Source of the DNA: Butyrivibrio sp. INlla21
Lineage (GTDB): Bacteria; Bacillota; Clostridia; Lachnospirales; Lachnospiraceae
Direction: 5' to 3'
Length of the DNA stretch: 64,000 nt
Assembly: GCF_900116875.1 (NCBI RefSeq)
Contig: NZ_FPCC01000003.1
Span: 62,001-126,000 of the forward strand
Made by a program: the position numbers and the translations under genes. The first letter of the stretch is position 1, and each line of letters opens with the position of its first letter. This document shows positions 1-8,538 of the stretch, piece by piece. The notes beneath the pieces were generated by a model. It made no database searches, had not been told where the DNA came from, and saw only the letters and a program-made list of their open reading frames with translations.

Positions 1-1018
1 CCATCTCACCTTTATTGCTCCATTCGATCATGGATACCGCATCCTTGATCTTATCAACACGCTCTTTTAGTATCTTTTCATCGGAAATCGGAGTTACAAC
101 GCAGAATTCGTCTCCGCCGAATCTTCCGACAACAGTATCGTCATCAAAAGTTTCTTTTAATATATTCGCGATAGCGGATAAAACTTCATCTCCGGATCTG
201 TGTCCGAATCTGTCGTTAATAAGCTTAAAGTAGTCAATATCTACCATAATAACGGAAAAAGACTTAAATACGCTGTCGTTAACCGCTTTTTTAAGAGCCT
301 TGTCGATTCCTCTTCTGTTAACCACGCCCGTCAGATAATCCATGTTGACGTCGCATCTTTGAACATAGATAAACAAAATAAGGAAAGCAAAGACCGTTGC
401 CGCGTAAGCAAAATTAATGCCTGTAATAATAAATTGCGAGATTATGCCGACGCCTACAATAATGGGCAAAGCAAGAAGCGGCGTTCTGTATACCGATATA
501 ATTGCGTTTCTGTAATAAATAATATACGCAAGAATACAGATACATGCCATTGCATGGAAAACAAGTCTTATATAAAAGAAATTACCTCTGTGGTAGCCTG
601 CAAGATCATAATAAAAGAACCAATTTAAGCTAAACAATGTCGAAACGGTGATGATAAAGAAATTGCTGATAGCGTACGCCTTAACGGGCAATATAAAAAA
701 GCCGCTAAGGTCGTCGGTCAGCTCGTCTTTCTTAACGAAACAATCGATATAATGGATTGCGAAAAGAAATCCGAAGGGATCCAGTGCGAATATAACGTAT
801 GTGGCAAATTTAGAAAAGCCTGTAAACGTACCGCCCACAAGCGTGCCTACATCAATAAGAGCTGAGGCAATAACAAGTATGGCCAAAATTCCTATCAATC
901 TGGTAAAACTTAAATTTGATTTGGATTTTCTATCATTTTCCTGAAAGACAAGAAGCATCATTGCCAATGAAAATGTGTAGATATTGATTACCAAATCCCC
1001 TAAACAAGCCATATTCAT
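1..1018 (-). CDS. Membrane GGDEF protein (probable diguanylate cyclase), 3' end cut by window
   Basis: The complement reads as an open frame from an ATG at 1018 (in-frame stop just upstream at 1034-1036) to the window edge, so the C-terminus is missing. The first ~200 residues are strongly hydrophobic and form several membrane spans. A linker then leads into a GGDEF domain: a DYLTG entry motif, then MVDIDYFKLINDRFGH (Mg/substrate-binding Asp), then VGRFGGDEF with an intact GGDEF signature. Diguanylate cyclases make c-di-GMP from two GTP at the membrane. The five residues before the signature do not form the RxxD inhibitory I-site, so product inhibition is probably absent. No sensory domain is recognisable in the membrane part. 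A second start two codons in (ATG, 1012) is equally possible. Being a GGDEF protein is firm; activity is inferred. Confidence 0.85.
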   Translation of the reverse strand, partial: MNMACLGDLVINIYTFSLAMMLLVFQENDRKSKSNLSFTRLIGILAILVIASALIDVGTLVGGTFTGFSKFATYVIFALDPFGFLFAIHYIDCFVKKDELTDDLSGFFILPVKAYAISNFFIITVSTLFSLNWFFYYDLAGYHRGNFFYIRLVFHAMACICILAYIIYYRNAIISVYRTPLLALPIIVGVGIISQFIITGINFAYAATVFAFLILFIYVQRCDVNMDYLTGVVNRRGIDKALKKAVNDSVFKSFSVIMVDIDYFKLINDRFGHRSGDEVLSAIANILKETFDDDTVVGRFGGDEFCVVTPISDEKILKERVDKIKDAVSMIEWSNKGEM

Positions 1019-1132
1019 ACATCTACCCCACTGTTATATGAATATCATATCCATCCTTCTCCCAGATAAACCCATAAACATTTTTACTACGAAGAAGAAA
1101 AAATATCAAGATGCCATTTTCACTTTATGCAA

Positions 1133-1173
1133 ATAAAGCCACCAGACCCCATCGGGGTCAAGTGGACTTTTTG
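1133..1173 (-). terminator. Hairpin terminator after hypB
   Basis: About 60 bases past the hypB stop lies a long hairpin. Its inner stem is GACCCC/GGGGTC and its outer arms are CCAC/GTGG with flanking A and T runs. On the minus strand it is followed by CTTTATTTG, a modest T-tract. The remaining 1019-1132 region holds no gene. A possible promoter for the GGDEF gene (TTGATA, 17 bases, TAAAAA) sits there, but the match is weak. Confidence 0.6.
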
Positions 1174-1232
1174 CAGAATTTATAAAAATTGTATAAACAA
1201 AAACACTTGCTATTAAAAGTGACCGCAATCCC

Positions 1233-1901
1233 TTATCTGATGCTTTCTTCTATGTTTTCCGAAAGCCACTTTGCCCATTCTTCCATGCCTTCGCCTGTCT
1301 TGGCACAGATGGGAATGATCTTAGCCTTAGGATTTCTCATATGTATGTTCTCTTTACATTTTTCAAGATCAAAATCAAAATATGGCATCACATCGATCTT
1401 ATTTATAAGAACAACATCACAGATTGAAAACATCAAAGGATATTTAAGAGGCTTGTCGTGTCCCTCGGGAACCGAAAGGATCATGGCATTCTTGGTGCTA
1501 CCCGTGTCAAACTCTGCGGGACAAACAAGATTTCCGACATTTTCAAGTACGGCAAAATCAATATCCTCGACACCGAGTTCCTTAATGCCCTGTCTTGTCA
1601 TATCGGCATCAAGATGACACATTCCGCCTGTATGAAGCTGAATTGACTTAACGCCCGTCTCCGCGATCTTGATAGCATCAACGTCTGAATCGATATCGGC
1701 TTCCATTACGCCGATCCTGTATTTGTCTTTTAATAATTCGATCGTTCTTGTAAGAGTCGTTGTTTTTCCCGATCCGGGTGATGACATCAGATTCAAAAGA
1801 AATGTCTTACTTTCTTTAAGCTCGTTTCTAAGTTTCTGCGCATCCTGATCGTTATCTTCAAAGATGCTTCTCTTAACTTCAACCACGCGTATGTTACCCA
1901 T
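1233..1901 (-). CDS. hypB: Hydrogenase/urease nickel incorporation GTPase HypB
   Basis: 222 residues of the SIMIBI GTPase HypB, which delivers Ni to [NiFe]-hydrogenase (or supports urease) with HypA. The P-loop SSPGSGKTT lies near residue 40. A switch region follows (MEADIDSDVDA), and then the metal-binding G-domain signature with CHLDADM and the later VGNLVCPAEFD, which keeps the Cys-His/Cys ligands. The N-terminal CxxCGC metal site and His-rich stretch found in some HypB are absent, so this is the short form. The start ATG has a clear AAAGGAG site. It lies 11 bases after hemZ and is probably cotranscribed with it. No hypA, hydrogenase or urease gene is in the window, so the client enzyme is unknown. 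Confidence 0.93.
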   Translation of the reverse strand: MGNIRVVEVKRSIFEDNDQDAQKLRNELKESKTFLLNLMSSPGSGKTTTLTRTIELLKDKYRIGVMEADIDSDVDAIKIAETGVKSIQLHTGGMCHLDADMTRQGIKELGVEDIDFAVLENVGNLVCPAEFDTGSTKNAMILSVPEGHDKPLKYPLMFSICDVVLINKIDVMPYFDFDLEKCKENIHMRNPKAKIIPICAKTGEGMEEWAKWLSENIEESIR

Positions 1902-1912
1902 TGCTGTCTCCT

Positions 1913-3325
1913 TTATGAAAATAATTTTTTCTTTCTTTCTATCATCTCGTCAATCTGCTCCATATAAAGCTTAATATCCTTGACGTTATCGCACCTCTCT
2001 ATTAGTCCGCCGAAGCCGTAAACTCTCTTTGTAACTGTGCCCGCACCGAGCGCAACTATTGACTGAACCTCTTCATTTATAAGTATATTATAGATTCCGG
2101 CCTTTCCTTTTCTTGCATAGCCGGTATTTTCGTAGTTTCCGCTGATATTCTTCTGGCGATATAGATAATATGGTAAAAGCCCCATCTGCTTAGCTCCCTC
2201 AGATGCTTCTTTCATCATTCCCGCCATAATAACAGCTTCATCTTCTTCGCCGTGAAGGATATTGCCTTTTTTCTCGGCGTCAGCCTTTCTTTCCATTAGG
2301 ATCTCCGCAAGCTTCGAACCTCTTTTTATAGCTAGCGAATGCACCGTAAGGTCATCGGGATCAAGCTTTTTGATCTCACTCATGGTATAGGCAACGTCTC
2401 TTTCATCTTCACCGGGAAGACCTAGAATAATATCCATATTGATATTATCAAAGCCCTCTTCCCTTGCCAAGTTAAAAGCATCGACAAGCTCTTTGACAGT
2501 GTGCCTTCTTCCTATGAGTTCAAGTGTCTCATCCTTCATTGACTGGGGATTAACCGATATCCTGGTTACCCCCATCTCTTTCATTACTTTAAGCTTTTCT
2601 CTTGTAATGGAGTCGGGTCTTCCGGATTCCACCGTAAGCTCTTTTACCTTGGAGACATCGAGCTTATCGTAAACATAAGACAAAAGTCTCTTGAGCTGAT
2701 GCGGTTCAAGTGTTGTGGGTGTTCCGCCTCCGATATAGATAGTATCAAGTGTCTTACCTTTGAAATTCTCCGAAACATAATCAATTTCTTTTTCAAGGCA
2801 AGTAAGATAATCATCAACGATATTCGCATATGCTCCTATCGGGTAAGCCGTGAAAGAACAATAAAGACATCTTGTCGGGCAAAAAGGGATTCCGATGTAA
2901 AGGCTATAGCCGTTCTCATAATCTATATCACTAAGGATCTCTTTTTCCCTGTGAGCGATGAGAAGGCTGAGCTCGATCTTCTCATCACTTACAAAGTAAG
3001 TCTCTTTCATATAGGTGCGAATCTCATCATCGGTCATGCCTTCATCCAAAAGATTCATCACTATCCTTGTAGGTCTGATACCGGTAAGATTGCCCCAGGG
3101 AAGCTCTTTTCCCGTTTCTTTAGATAAAAGCTTATATATATTTCTTTTAAGCTCATTCTTGGTAACATTTACATCAATGTTATAAACAATATCTTCGCCG
3201 GCAGAATCTTCTATAAAATTAGTGTCTCCGGGAATAACCTTTATCTCTTCTTTAGGAAAAAAAGCCTTAAAAAGAGAATGGATGTCATATGCAAATTTAT
3301 CTTCCGAAATAATAATCTTTATCAT
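1913..3325 (-). CDS. hemZ: Oxygen-independent coproporphyrinogen III oxidase-like radical SAM protein HemZ
   Basis: A radical SAM protein of the HemN/HemZ branch, about 470 residues from the chosen start. An N-terminal ~150-residue region typical of HemZ precedes the 4Fe-4S motif CPTRCLYC (CxxxCxxC, about residues 149-156). After it comes YIGGGTPT, the SAM-binding glycine motif, and then the HemN C-terminal domain. HemN-type enzymes decarboxylate coproporphyrinogen III anaerobically in heme synthesis. HemZ members are less well characterised and some HemN relatives are heme chaperones (HemW). An upstream in-frame start at 3370 exists, but the ATG at 3325 follows AAAAGG at good distance and begins with the family-like MIKIII, so it is preferred. 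Followed by hypB. No other heme gene is nearby. Confidence 0.88.
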   Translation of the reverse strand: MIKIIISEDKFAYDIHSLFKAFFPKEEIKVIPGDTNFIEDSAGEDIVYNIDVNVTKNELKRNIYKLLSKETGKELPWGNLTGIRPTRIVMNLLDEGMTDDEIRTYMKETYFVSDEKIELSLLIAHREKEILSDIDYENGYSLYIGIPFCPTRCLYCSFTAYPIGAYANIVDDYLTCLEKEIDYVSENFKGKTLDTIYIGGGTPTTLEPHQLKRLLSYVYDKLDVSKVKELTVESGRPDSITREKLKVMKEMGVTRISVNPQSMKDETLELIGRRHTVKELVDAFNLAREEGFDNINMDIILGLPGEDERDVAYTMSEIKKLDPDDLTVHSLAIKRGSKLAEILMERKADAEKKGNILHGEEDEAVIMAGMMKEASEGAKQMGLLPYYLYRQKNISGNYENTGYARKGKAGIYNILINEEVQSIVALGAGTVTKRVYGFGGLIERCDNVKDIKLYMEQIDEMIERKKKLFS

Positions 3326-3371
3326 TGCATTACCTTTTGAATTACTGATATCCAAAAGATTATACCACAAT

Positions 3372-3395
3372 AAAAGAGCCGCAAGCGGCTCTTTT
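3372..3395 (-). terminator. Rho-independent terminator after the lysozyme-like gene
   Basis: A nearly perfect hairpin AAAAGAGCCGC/GCGGCTCTTTT directly after the stop of the secreted lysozyme-like gene. It is symmetric, so it could work on both strands. It separates that gene from hemZ-hypB downstream. Confidence 0.85.
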
Positions 3396-3405
3396 AAAGA
3401 TATTT

Positions 3406-4602
3406 TTATTTAGCTGTGAATCCGTTAACAACCTTCTGATATGTTACGTTACGCGCTCTGTCACCGGCGAACTCGTTATTGATAACATTTGAAAATTTTG
3501 TATACTGAAGTACAAAGAATGTAGCAAACTGATCTGCACCTTCTGCGCTGTCAGCAAAATTATAATCCTGATCCTTTACGTTGTTATGCATTACTCTGTC
3601 AATGTTCTTAAAATATGTATTCCACTCATATACCATGTAGTTGAGCTGGCCGTCAACACTCTGGTAATCAAGCTTATTCTTCTTACAATAAACCTTTAAT
3701 CCCTTAAGTCTGTCGCCTGACCATGAGCAAAGACCATATCTCTCAACACCGTCCTGATTATTAACAGCATTGGGGTTATAACCTGTATCAAATTCCATAG
3801 TTGCCATGATACCTGCAATAGCAGCCTTATTCTTAATTCCTGCATTGTTTACAAGGAAATTGTAAATGTGCTGCTCTGTGCTCTCCTGTGACTGACCGGG
3901 AGCTGAAGCTGCCTGAGCTGCAGGAGCGGGTGCTGCCTGAGCTGCAGGAGCGGGTGCTGCACTGTTAGTTACAGCGGGTGCCTGAGTTGATGCATTTGTT
4001 GTAGCTGCATTTGCTGATGAAGCCTGTGCAATCTGCTTTACTCTGGGGTAATACTCCTTTGCTCTCTTTCCTTCATCATTTTCCGCAAAACCTGTCAGAA
4101 CATACTGGCATACAAGGTAATCACCAAAACTCTGTGCACCTGCCTCAGAATCAGGGAAGTTATAATCCTGATCGATAGGAGTATTGTGCATTGCTCTGTT
4201 TACGTTCTTAAATGAAGTTTCCCACTCGTATTTAATAAAACGTAACTGACCTTCGAAACTCTGCCAATCATAATTGTTCTTCTTACAGAAAGCCTTAAGA
4301 TTATTAAGTCTATTTCCTGTCCATAAGCAAAGACCGATTCTGTCTGCCCCTGTGTCACCGTCACAAGCAACCATCTGAGGATTAAATTCTGAATCCTGTT
4401 CGATTACGGCAATAATACCTGCGATAGCGGCATCATTTTTAACACCACATTCATTCTTCATGAAATTGTAAATCTGCTCATCAGGAGTGTTTCCGGGTAC
4501 CTGTGCAAATGAAGGTACAACACATCCGAGCATCATAGATATTGAAGCGGCTACAGCCGCGACTGTTCTGCAAAGAACACTAACTTTTTTTCTGTTAAAC
4601 AT
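3406..4602 (-). CDS. Secreted protein with two phage-tail-lysozyme-like domains
   Basis: 398 residues. A Sec signal peptide (positive MFNRKK, hydrophobic core, cleavage near SFA-Q, about residue 34) is followed by two homologous ~150-residue domains, about 37-190 and 243-398, joined by an Ala/Pro/Gln linker with a duplicated APAPAAQ unit. Each domain follows the phage tail lysozyme pattern (Phage_lysozyme2). It starts with QIYNF and AAIAGI, then has a Glu in the expected catalytic place (VIEQDSEFNP; TMEFDTGYNP), a GLCxW core and a C-terminal YNFxDSxxGA block. The domains probably cleave or bind peptidoglycan outside the cell. The gene has its own promoter and terminator and no phage neighbours, so it is a resident single-gene unit. 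Enzymatic activity of each copy is inferred. Confidence 0.8.
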   Translation of the reverse strand: MFNRKKVSVLCRTVAAVAASISMMLGCVVPSFAQVPGNTPDEQIYNFMKNECGVKNDAAIAGIIAVIEQDSEFNPQMVACDGDTGADRIGLCLWTGNRLNNLKAFCKKNNYDWQSFEGQLRFIKYEWETSFKNVNRAMHNTPIDQDYNFPDSEAGAQSFGDYLVCQYVLTGFAENDEGKRAKEYYPRVKQIAQASSANAATTNASTQAPAVTNSAAPAPAAQAAPAPAAQAASAPGQSQESTEQHIYNFLVNNAGIKNKAAIAGIMATMEFDTGYNPNAVNNQDGVERYGLCSWSGDRLKGLKVYCKKNKLDYQSVDGQLNYMVYEWNTYFKNIDRVMHNNVKDQDYNFADSAEGADQFATFFVLQYTKFSNVINNEFAGDRARNVTYQKVVNGFTAK

Positions 4603-4716
4603 TTTTAAAATTTCTCCCTTTCATTTTAAATAAGCATATTCGTTAAACTGAGTTATTGCCAAAAGCAATTTACTCTAACGTTGTCCTTACTGATTTTGTA
4701 ATCATCGGACGATCAT

Positions 4717-4745
4717 ATATTACATCATATGTAACTATTTGTCAA
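4717..4745 (-). promoter_or_regulatory. Sigma-A-type promoter of the lysozyme-like gene
   Basis: TTGACA (complement of 4740-4745), a 17-base spacer and TAATAT (4717-4722) read toward the lysozyme-like gene. This leaves a leader of about 100 bases before its AAGGGAG ribosome site. The leader holds a small TTGC/GCAA hairpin and no recognised riboswitch. Together with the terminator at 4776-4801 this accounts for the 4603-4829 gap. Confidence 0.7.
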
Positions 4746-4775
4746 ATCTTTTTTAATTATTTTTTTTAAATAAAT

Positions 4776-4801
4776 TAAAAAAGAGCCCGCAAAGGCTCTT
4801 C
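4776..4801 (-). terminator. Rho-independent terminator of the apt-relA-MBL operon
   Basis: On the minus strand a GAGCC/GGCTC hairpin with a five-base loop is followed by a run of six T. It lies about 30 bases past the MBL stop. Confidence 0.85.
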
Positions 4802-4829
4802 GTTACTGCATTTACAGCTGCAAATTTTT

Positions 4830-5483
4830 TTAGAAAAAAGGATTATATTCCTTTTCATGACCGATTGTTGTCATCTCTCCGTGCCCCGGATATACATAAG
4901 TTTCATCAGGGAGGACAAACAGTCTTTCTGTAACAGATCTTACAAGCTCGCTTGTGGAGCTGGTAGGAAAATCGGTTCTTCCGACAGATTCCTCAAAAAG
5001 TGTATCTCCGCTTATAAGTATGTCTGCATCTTCGAAATAATAACAGCAGCCACCGGAAGTATGTCCGGGAGTGGCAATAAGCTTGCACGAAAGATCCGCA
5101 GCTTCAATTATATCTCCGTCTCTATATGTTACGTCCGGAGTTATTCCTAAATTCATTCCGTAATAATTGGAAAGATTAAGATGGGGATCTTGGCAAATGG
5201 CAATTTCTTTTTCATAACAGCCAACCTTCGCTCCCGTTAGCTCTTTAAGTTCCTCAACTCCGCCGATATGATCGAAATGACCGTGCGTAAGTAATATAAG
5301 GTCAACCACAAAGTCTTTTTCGGAAAGATAATCATAGATATACTTTCCTCTGTCTCCCGGATCAAAGCATATAACGTGCTTTTTCCCGTTTTCATCAATC
5401 TTCTCGGGATCGAAAACAAAGTAAAAGTTGGTAGCAACCATGCCAAGTGTAAGTAACCCGACATTAAGTTTTCTTTTTGCCAT
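4830..5483 (-). CDS. MBL-fold metallo-hydrolase (glyoxalase II-like)
   Basis: 217 residues, a full-length small metallo-beta-lactamase-fold hydrolase. The metal motif THGHFDH (HxHxDH) sits near residue 68. A second His occurs in ATPGHTSGG, the Asp ligand in ISGDTLFE, and the last His in VYPGHGEMT, so all di-zinc ligands are present. Members related to GloB hydrolyse S-lactoylglutathione or other thioesters, but this short form (YcbL type) has broad or unknown substrates. Its ATG overlaps the RelA/SpoT stop by one base (TGATG), implying translational coupling, and a terminator follows. The close tie to relA is common in Firmicutes but its meaning is not known. Confidence 0.85.
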   Translation of the reverse strand: MAKRKLNVGLLTLGMVATNFYFVFDPEKIDENGKKHVICFDPGDRGKYIYDYLSEKDFVVDLILLTHGHFDHIGGVEELKELTGAKVGCYEKEIAICQDPHLNLSNYYGMNLGITPDVTYRDGDIIEAADLSCKLIATPGHTSGGCCYYFEDADILISGDTLFEESVGRTDFPTSSTSELVRSVTERLFVLPDETYVYPGHGEMTTIGHEKEYNPFF

Positions 5484-7762
5484 CAGCCTGTTGTCCTTTC
5501 AATGTCAATAACGCTGTCAATCTGTCTGATCTTATCGACGATAATTCTGAGCTGCTCTCTGGAGCTTACACGGAACGAAGTCTCCATTGTGGCAAGGCCC
5601 TGCTTACTCGTTCTTGTATTCATCGAGATGATATCGATATCTTTCTCGGTAAGCGCTCTAGAAATATCGGCAAGAAGACCGCTTCTGTTATTGGCAAATA
5701 TCTTGATCGTAGCGGCATACTGACTTCCCGTTGTGGAATCAGACTGCCATCTTGCCTCGATAAGTCTGGTTCTGTCTTCTTCCTGCATCTTAATAACATT
5801 GACACAGTCTTTTCGGTGAATCGATACACCTCGCCCTCTTGTAACAAAACCGCATATCTCATCGCCGGGGACAGGATTACAGCACTTGGAAAATCTAACA
5901 GCTACGTCATGTACACCCTTAACGATAATGGCATTGTCGGAACCGGAAACCTGAGGAGTAACATTGGACTCCGCAACGGCAGCAAGAACTTCCTCATCGG
6001 TAATGTTGCGCTTATGCTCTTTCTCTCCGAGCTCAAGCATCTTGTTGATGATCTGGCCTTCCTTGAGTCCGCCGTGTCCGACTGCGGCAAGAACGGCGTT
6101 CCAATCATGGAAACCGTATTTTCTTATAACAATATTCTGGAATTCAGGCTTGGAAATCGCAAAAAGATCTATTCCTTTACTGCGACAATACTCGATAAGG
6201 AGCTCTCTGCCCTTGGCAATATTCTCCTCTTTAAGTTCATGCCTGAACCATTGATTGATCTTATTCTTGGTTGATGTAGCCTTGGCAATGGCAAGCCAGT
6301 CTCTGCTCGGGCCTCTTGAATTCTGGCTGGTGATAACCTCAACTCTGTCGCCGTTCTGGATCTTATAATCGATCGGCACAAGTTTACCGTTAACTTTGGC
6401 ACCTATCATCTTATTGCCGACAGCACTGTGAACACTGTAAGCAAAGTCAATAGGCGTAGAACCTGCAGGCAGGTTTTTGACTTCTCCTGTAGGAGTAAAA
6501 CAATAAACATCCTCTGAGAAAAGGTTGAGGTCACTCTTAAGAAGATTCATGAACTCCTGGTTGTCAGACATGTCCTGTTGCCATTCTAAGATCTGACGAA
6601 GCCAGATAAGCTTCTCCTCTTCTCCGTTTTCAGCCTTTTTGCCGTCGGATGCTTCCTTATATTTCCAGTGGGCAGCGATACCGTATTCAGCAGCTCTGTG
6701 CATATCATAGGTACGGATCTGAATCTCAAAGGGCTGTCCCGTCTGACCGATAAGCGTCGTATGAAGAGACTGATACATATTGGGCTTGGGCATGGCGATG
6801 TAATCCTTGAACCTTCCGGGAATAGGCTTATACATCTCGTGAATAACACCAAGAGCCGCATAACAGTCTTTTACAGTCGCAACAATGATCCTTATGGCAA
6901 AAAGATCGTATATCTGATCGAGAGTCTTGTTCTGATTGCGCATCTTCTTATATATACTGAAGAAATGCTTAACTCTTCCGTTGACATCACCGATAATTCC
7001 GGCATCTGCAATAGCCTTTCTGACATTGGCACAGATATCCTCAACGTATTTCTCCCTCTCGCTCTTTCTTACGGAAACCTTCTCCACAAGATCATAGTAA
7101 ACATCGGGTTTAAGATATTTAAGTGAAAGGTCATCAAGCTCAACCTTGATACGGCTGATACCGAGTCTTCCCGCAATAGGGGAATAAATATCAAGGGTCT
7201 CCTGAGCAATCCTTGACTGCTTCTCCGGAGGCATATGAGCAAGAGTCCTCATATTATGAAGTCTGTCGGCAAGTTTGATCAGAATTACTCTAATATCCTT
7301 AGCCATCGCAAGGAACATCTTACGAAGGTTCTGAGCCTGCATATCAAGCTGTTCCTGCGTCTTATTGGCGTTATCTGTTGAAAGCTGCAGAGCCGTCAAC
7401 TTGGTAACACCGTCTACAAGTAACGCAACATCCGCGCCAAACTCCGCTTCGACCTCTTCCTTGGTGTAGATAGTATCCTCAACAACATCATGAAGAAGGC
7501 CCGCTGCTATAGTCTCTTTATCCATTTCGAGGTCGGCAAGGATTATGGCAACACAAAGAGGGTGAATAATATAAGGTTCACCCGATTTGCGTAACTGGTC
7601 CTTGTGAGCTTCAGCCGCTGTGTTGTAAGACTTTTCTATAAGGGAAATATCATCTGAAGGGTGATATTTTCTGACTCTCTCTATAAGTCCCTCATAGAGC
7701 TTATCAGGCGCCTGAAATTCCTCAATGGCTTCAATTTTTCCGTCATCGAAGTCCTGCGGCAT
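5483..7762 (-). CDS. relA: Bifunctional (p)ppGpp synthetase/hydrolase RelA/SpoT
   Basis: 759 residues, the long RSH enzyme that makes and degrades the alarmone (p)ppGpp in amino-acid starvation. An HD hydrolase domain with intact HDVVEDT (His91-Asp92) comes first. The synthetase domain (about 240-370) has GRFKDYIAMPKPN and YQSLHTT. A TGS domain follows (about 410-475, VYCFTPTGEV), then a Cys-containing zinc-finger-like region (SKCCNPVPGD, HRKDC) and a C-terminal ACT domain (about 685-759). Both catalytic halves look intact, so it is bifunctional. It lies five bases after apt and overlaps the MBL gene by one base, in the classic Firmicute apt-relA arrangement. The start codon follows a weak GGGAAG site within the apt stop region. 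Confidence 0.97.
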   Translation of the reverse strand: MPQDFDDGKIEAIEEFQAPDKLYEGLIERVRKYHPSDDISLIEKSYNTAAEAHKDQLRKSGEPYIIHPLCVAIILADLEMDKETIAAGLLHDVVEDTIYTKEEVEAEFGADVALLVDGVTKLTALQLSTDNANKTQEQLDMQAQNLRKMFLAMAKDIRVILIKLADRLHNMRTLAHMPPEKQSRIAQETLDIYSPIAGRLGISRIKVELDDLSLKYLKPDVYYDLVEKVSVRKSEREKYVEDICANVRKAIADAGIIGDVNGRVKHFFSIYKKMRNQNKTLDQIYDLFAIRIIVATVKDCYAALGVIHEMYKPIPGRFKDYIAMPKPNMYQSLHTTLIGQTGQPFEIQIRTYDMHRAAEYGIAAHWKYKEASDGKKAENGEEEKLIWLRQILEWQQDMSDNQEFMNLLKSDLNLFSEDVYCFTPTGEVKNLPAGSTPIDFAYSVHSAVGNKMIGAKVNGKLVPIDYKIQNGDRVEVITSQNSRGPSRDWLAIAKATSTKNKINQWFRHELKEENIAKGRELLIEYCRSKGIDLFAISKPEFQNIVIRKYGFHDWNAVLAAVGHGGLKEGQIINKMLELGEKEHKRNITDEEVLAAVAESNVTPQVSGSDNAIIVKGVHDVAVRFSKCCNPVPGDEICGFVTRGRGVSIHRKDCVNVIKMQEEDRTRLIEARWQSDSTTGSQYAATIKIFANNRSGLLADISRALTEKDIDIISMNTRTSKQGLATMETSFRVSSREQLRIIVDKIRQIDSVIDIERTTG

Positions 7763-7767
7763 TTACA

Positions 7768-8292
7768 TTACTTCCCTTCGTAGCTTATTGCAGCATCAAG
7801 TCTGTACTTGCTGATTCTTTCTCTTCCTTTAAGGCCCTTAAGTTCCATAAGAACAAGAACTCCGGCAACCTCGCCGCCAAGCTTCTCAACGAGCTTGATC
7901 ATAGCTTCGATAGTTCCGCCTGTAGCCATAAGATCGTCTACAAGAAGAACCTTCTGCCCGGGCTTGATCGCATCCTTGTGAAGCTCAAGTACAGCCTTAC
8001 CGTATTCGAGGTCATATTCTACCTCAATTGTCTCGCAAGGGAGCTTACCCTTCTTACGAACAGGAACAAGCGCCTTACCTCTGTTATATGCTATAGGTGC
8101 GCTAAAGATAAAGCCTCTGGATTCAGCACCAAGAACAACGTCAAAATCCAAATCCTTTACCATATCCTGCATTTTGTCGATAGCAAGTTTAAATCCGTCG
8201 GGATCCTGTAAAACAGAAGTTATGTCCCTAAACATGATTCCTTCCTCGGGAAAATTAGGAATGGTTCTAACGTAATCTTTTAAATCTTTCAT
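7768..8292 (-). CDS. apt: Adenine phosphoribosyltransferase
   Basis: 174 residues, the usual length. Apt converts adenine plus PRPP to AMP in purine salvage. Diagnostic segments are RTIPNFPEEGIMFRD at the N-terminus, the type I PRTase motif VLLVDDLMATGGT that binds PRPP (about residues 118-130), and GAESRGFIF. The ATG follows GAGAGGA at eight bases. It is first in the apt-relA-MBL operon, which pairs purine salvage with alarmone synthesis. The leader (8293-8408) contains AT-rich promoter elements and no gene. Confidence 0.96.
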   Translation of the reverse strand: MKDLKDYVRTIPNFPEEGIMFRDITSVLQDPDGFKLAIDKMQDMVKDLDFDVVLGAESRGFIFSAPIAYNRGKALVPVRKKGKLPCETIEVEYDLEYGKAVLELHKDAIKPGQKVLLVDDLMATGGTIEAMIKLVEKLGGEVAGVLVLMELKGLKGRERISKYRLDAAISYEGK

Positions 8293-8385
8293 AATGAAAA
8301 TCCTCTCTACCTTGCGCTAAAACGCACCGGCAATACAAAATATTATTTCAGTATATTAGTATATCACAAACTGACTGCATTTGAA

Positions 8386-8413
8386 TAATTATATTTCCAA
8401 TTTCTCTTGTCAA
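8386..8413 (-). promoter_or_regulatory. Probable apt promoter, overlapping the tRNA promoter
   Basis: TTGACA at 8413-8408 (minus strand) with TAATTA 16 bases on. The -35 box shares bases with the plus-strand TTGTCA of the tRNA promoter. A further extended -10-like TGATATACT lies closer to apt (about 8358-8367), so the exact start is uncertain. Confidence 0.5.
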
Positions 8414-8435
8414 ATGGGCATCCTGAATGTATAAT
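8407..8435 (+). promoter_or_regulatory. Strong promoter of tRNA-Thr
   Basis: TTGTCA at 8407-8412, a 17-base spacer and a consensus TATAAT at 8430-8435. It lies 28 bases before the tRNA 5' end, an ideal distance for a short precursor. Confidence 0.85.
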
Positions 8436-8463
8436 CATTTTTGTGCCAAGAAAGCATGGGCAT

Positions 8464-8536
8464 GCTGGAATAGCGCAGTTGGTAGCGCAACTGATTCGTA
8501 ATCAGTAGGTCGAGGGTTCAAGTCCCTTTTCCAGCT
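8464..8536 (+). tRNA. tRNA-Thr (anticodon CGT)
   Basis: A full cloverleaf of 73 bases. The acceptor GCTGGAA pairs with TTCCAGC, the D arm contains AGTTGGTA, and the anticodon stem ACTGA/TCAGT encloses TTCGTAA, giving anticodon CGT for ACG codons. The T arm has GGTTCAAGTCC. The discriminator is T and CCA is not encoded. It stands alone with its own promoter and terminator. Confidence 0.95.
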
Positions 8537-8538
8537 TT

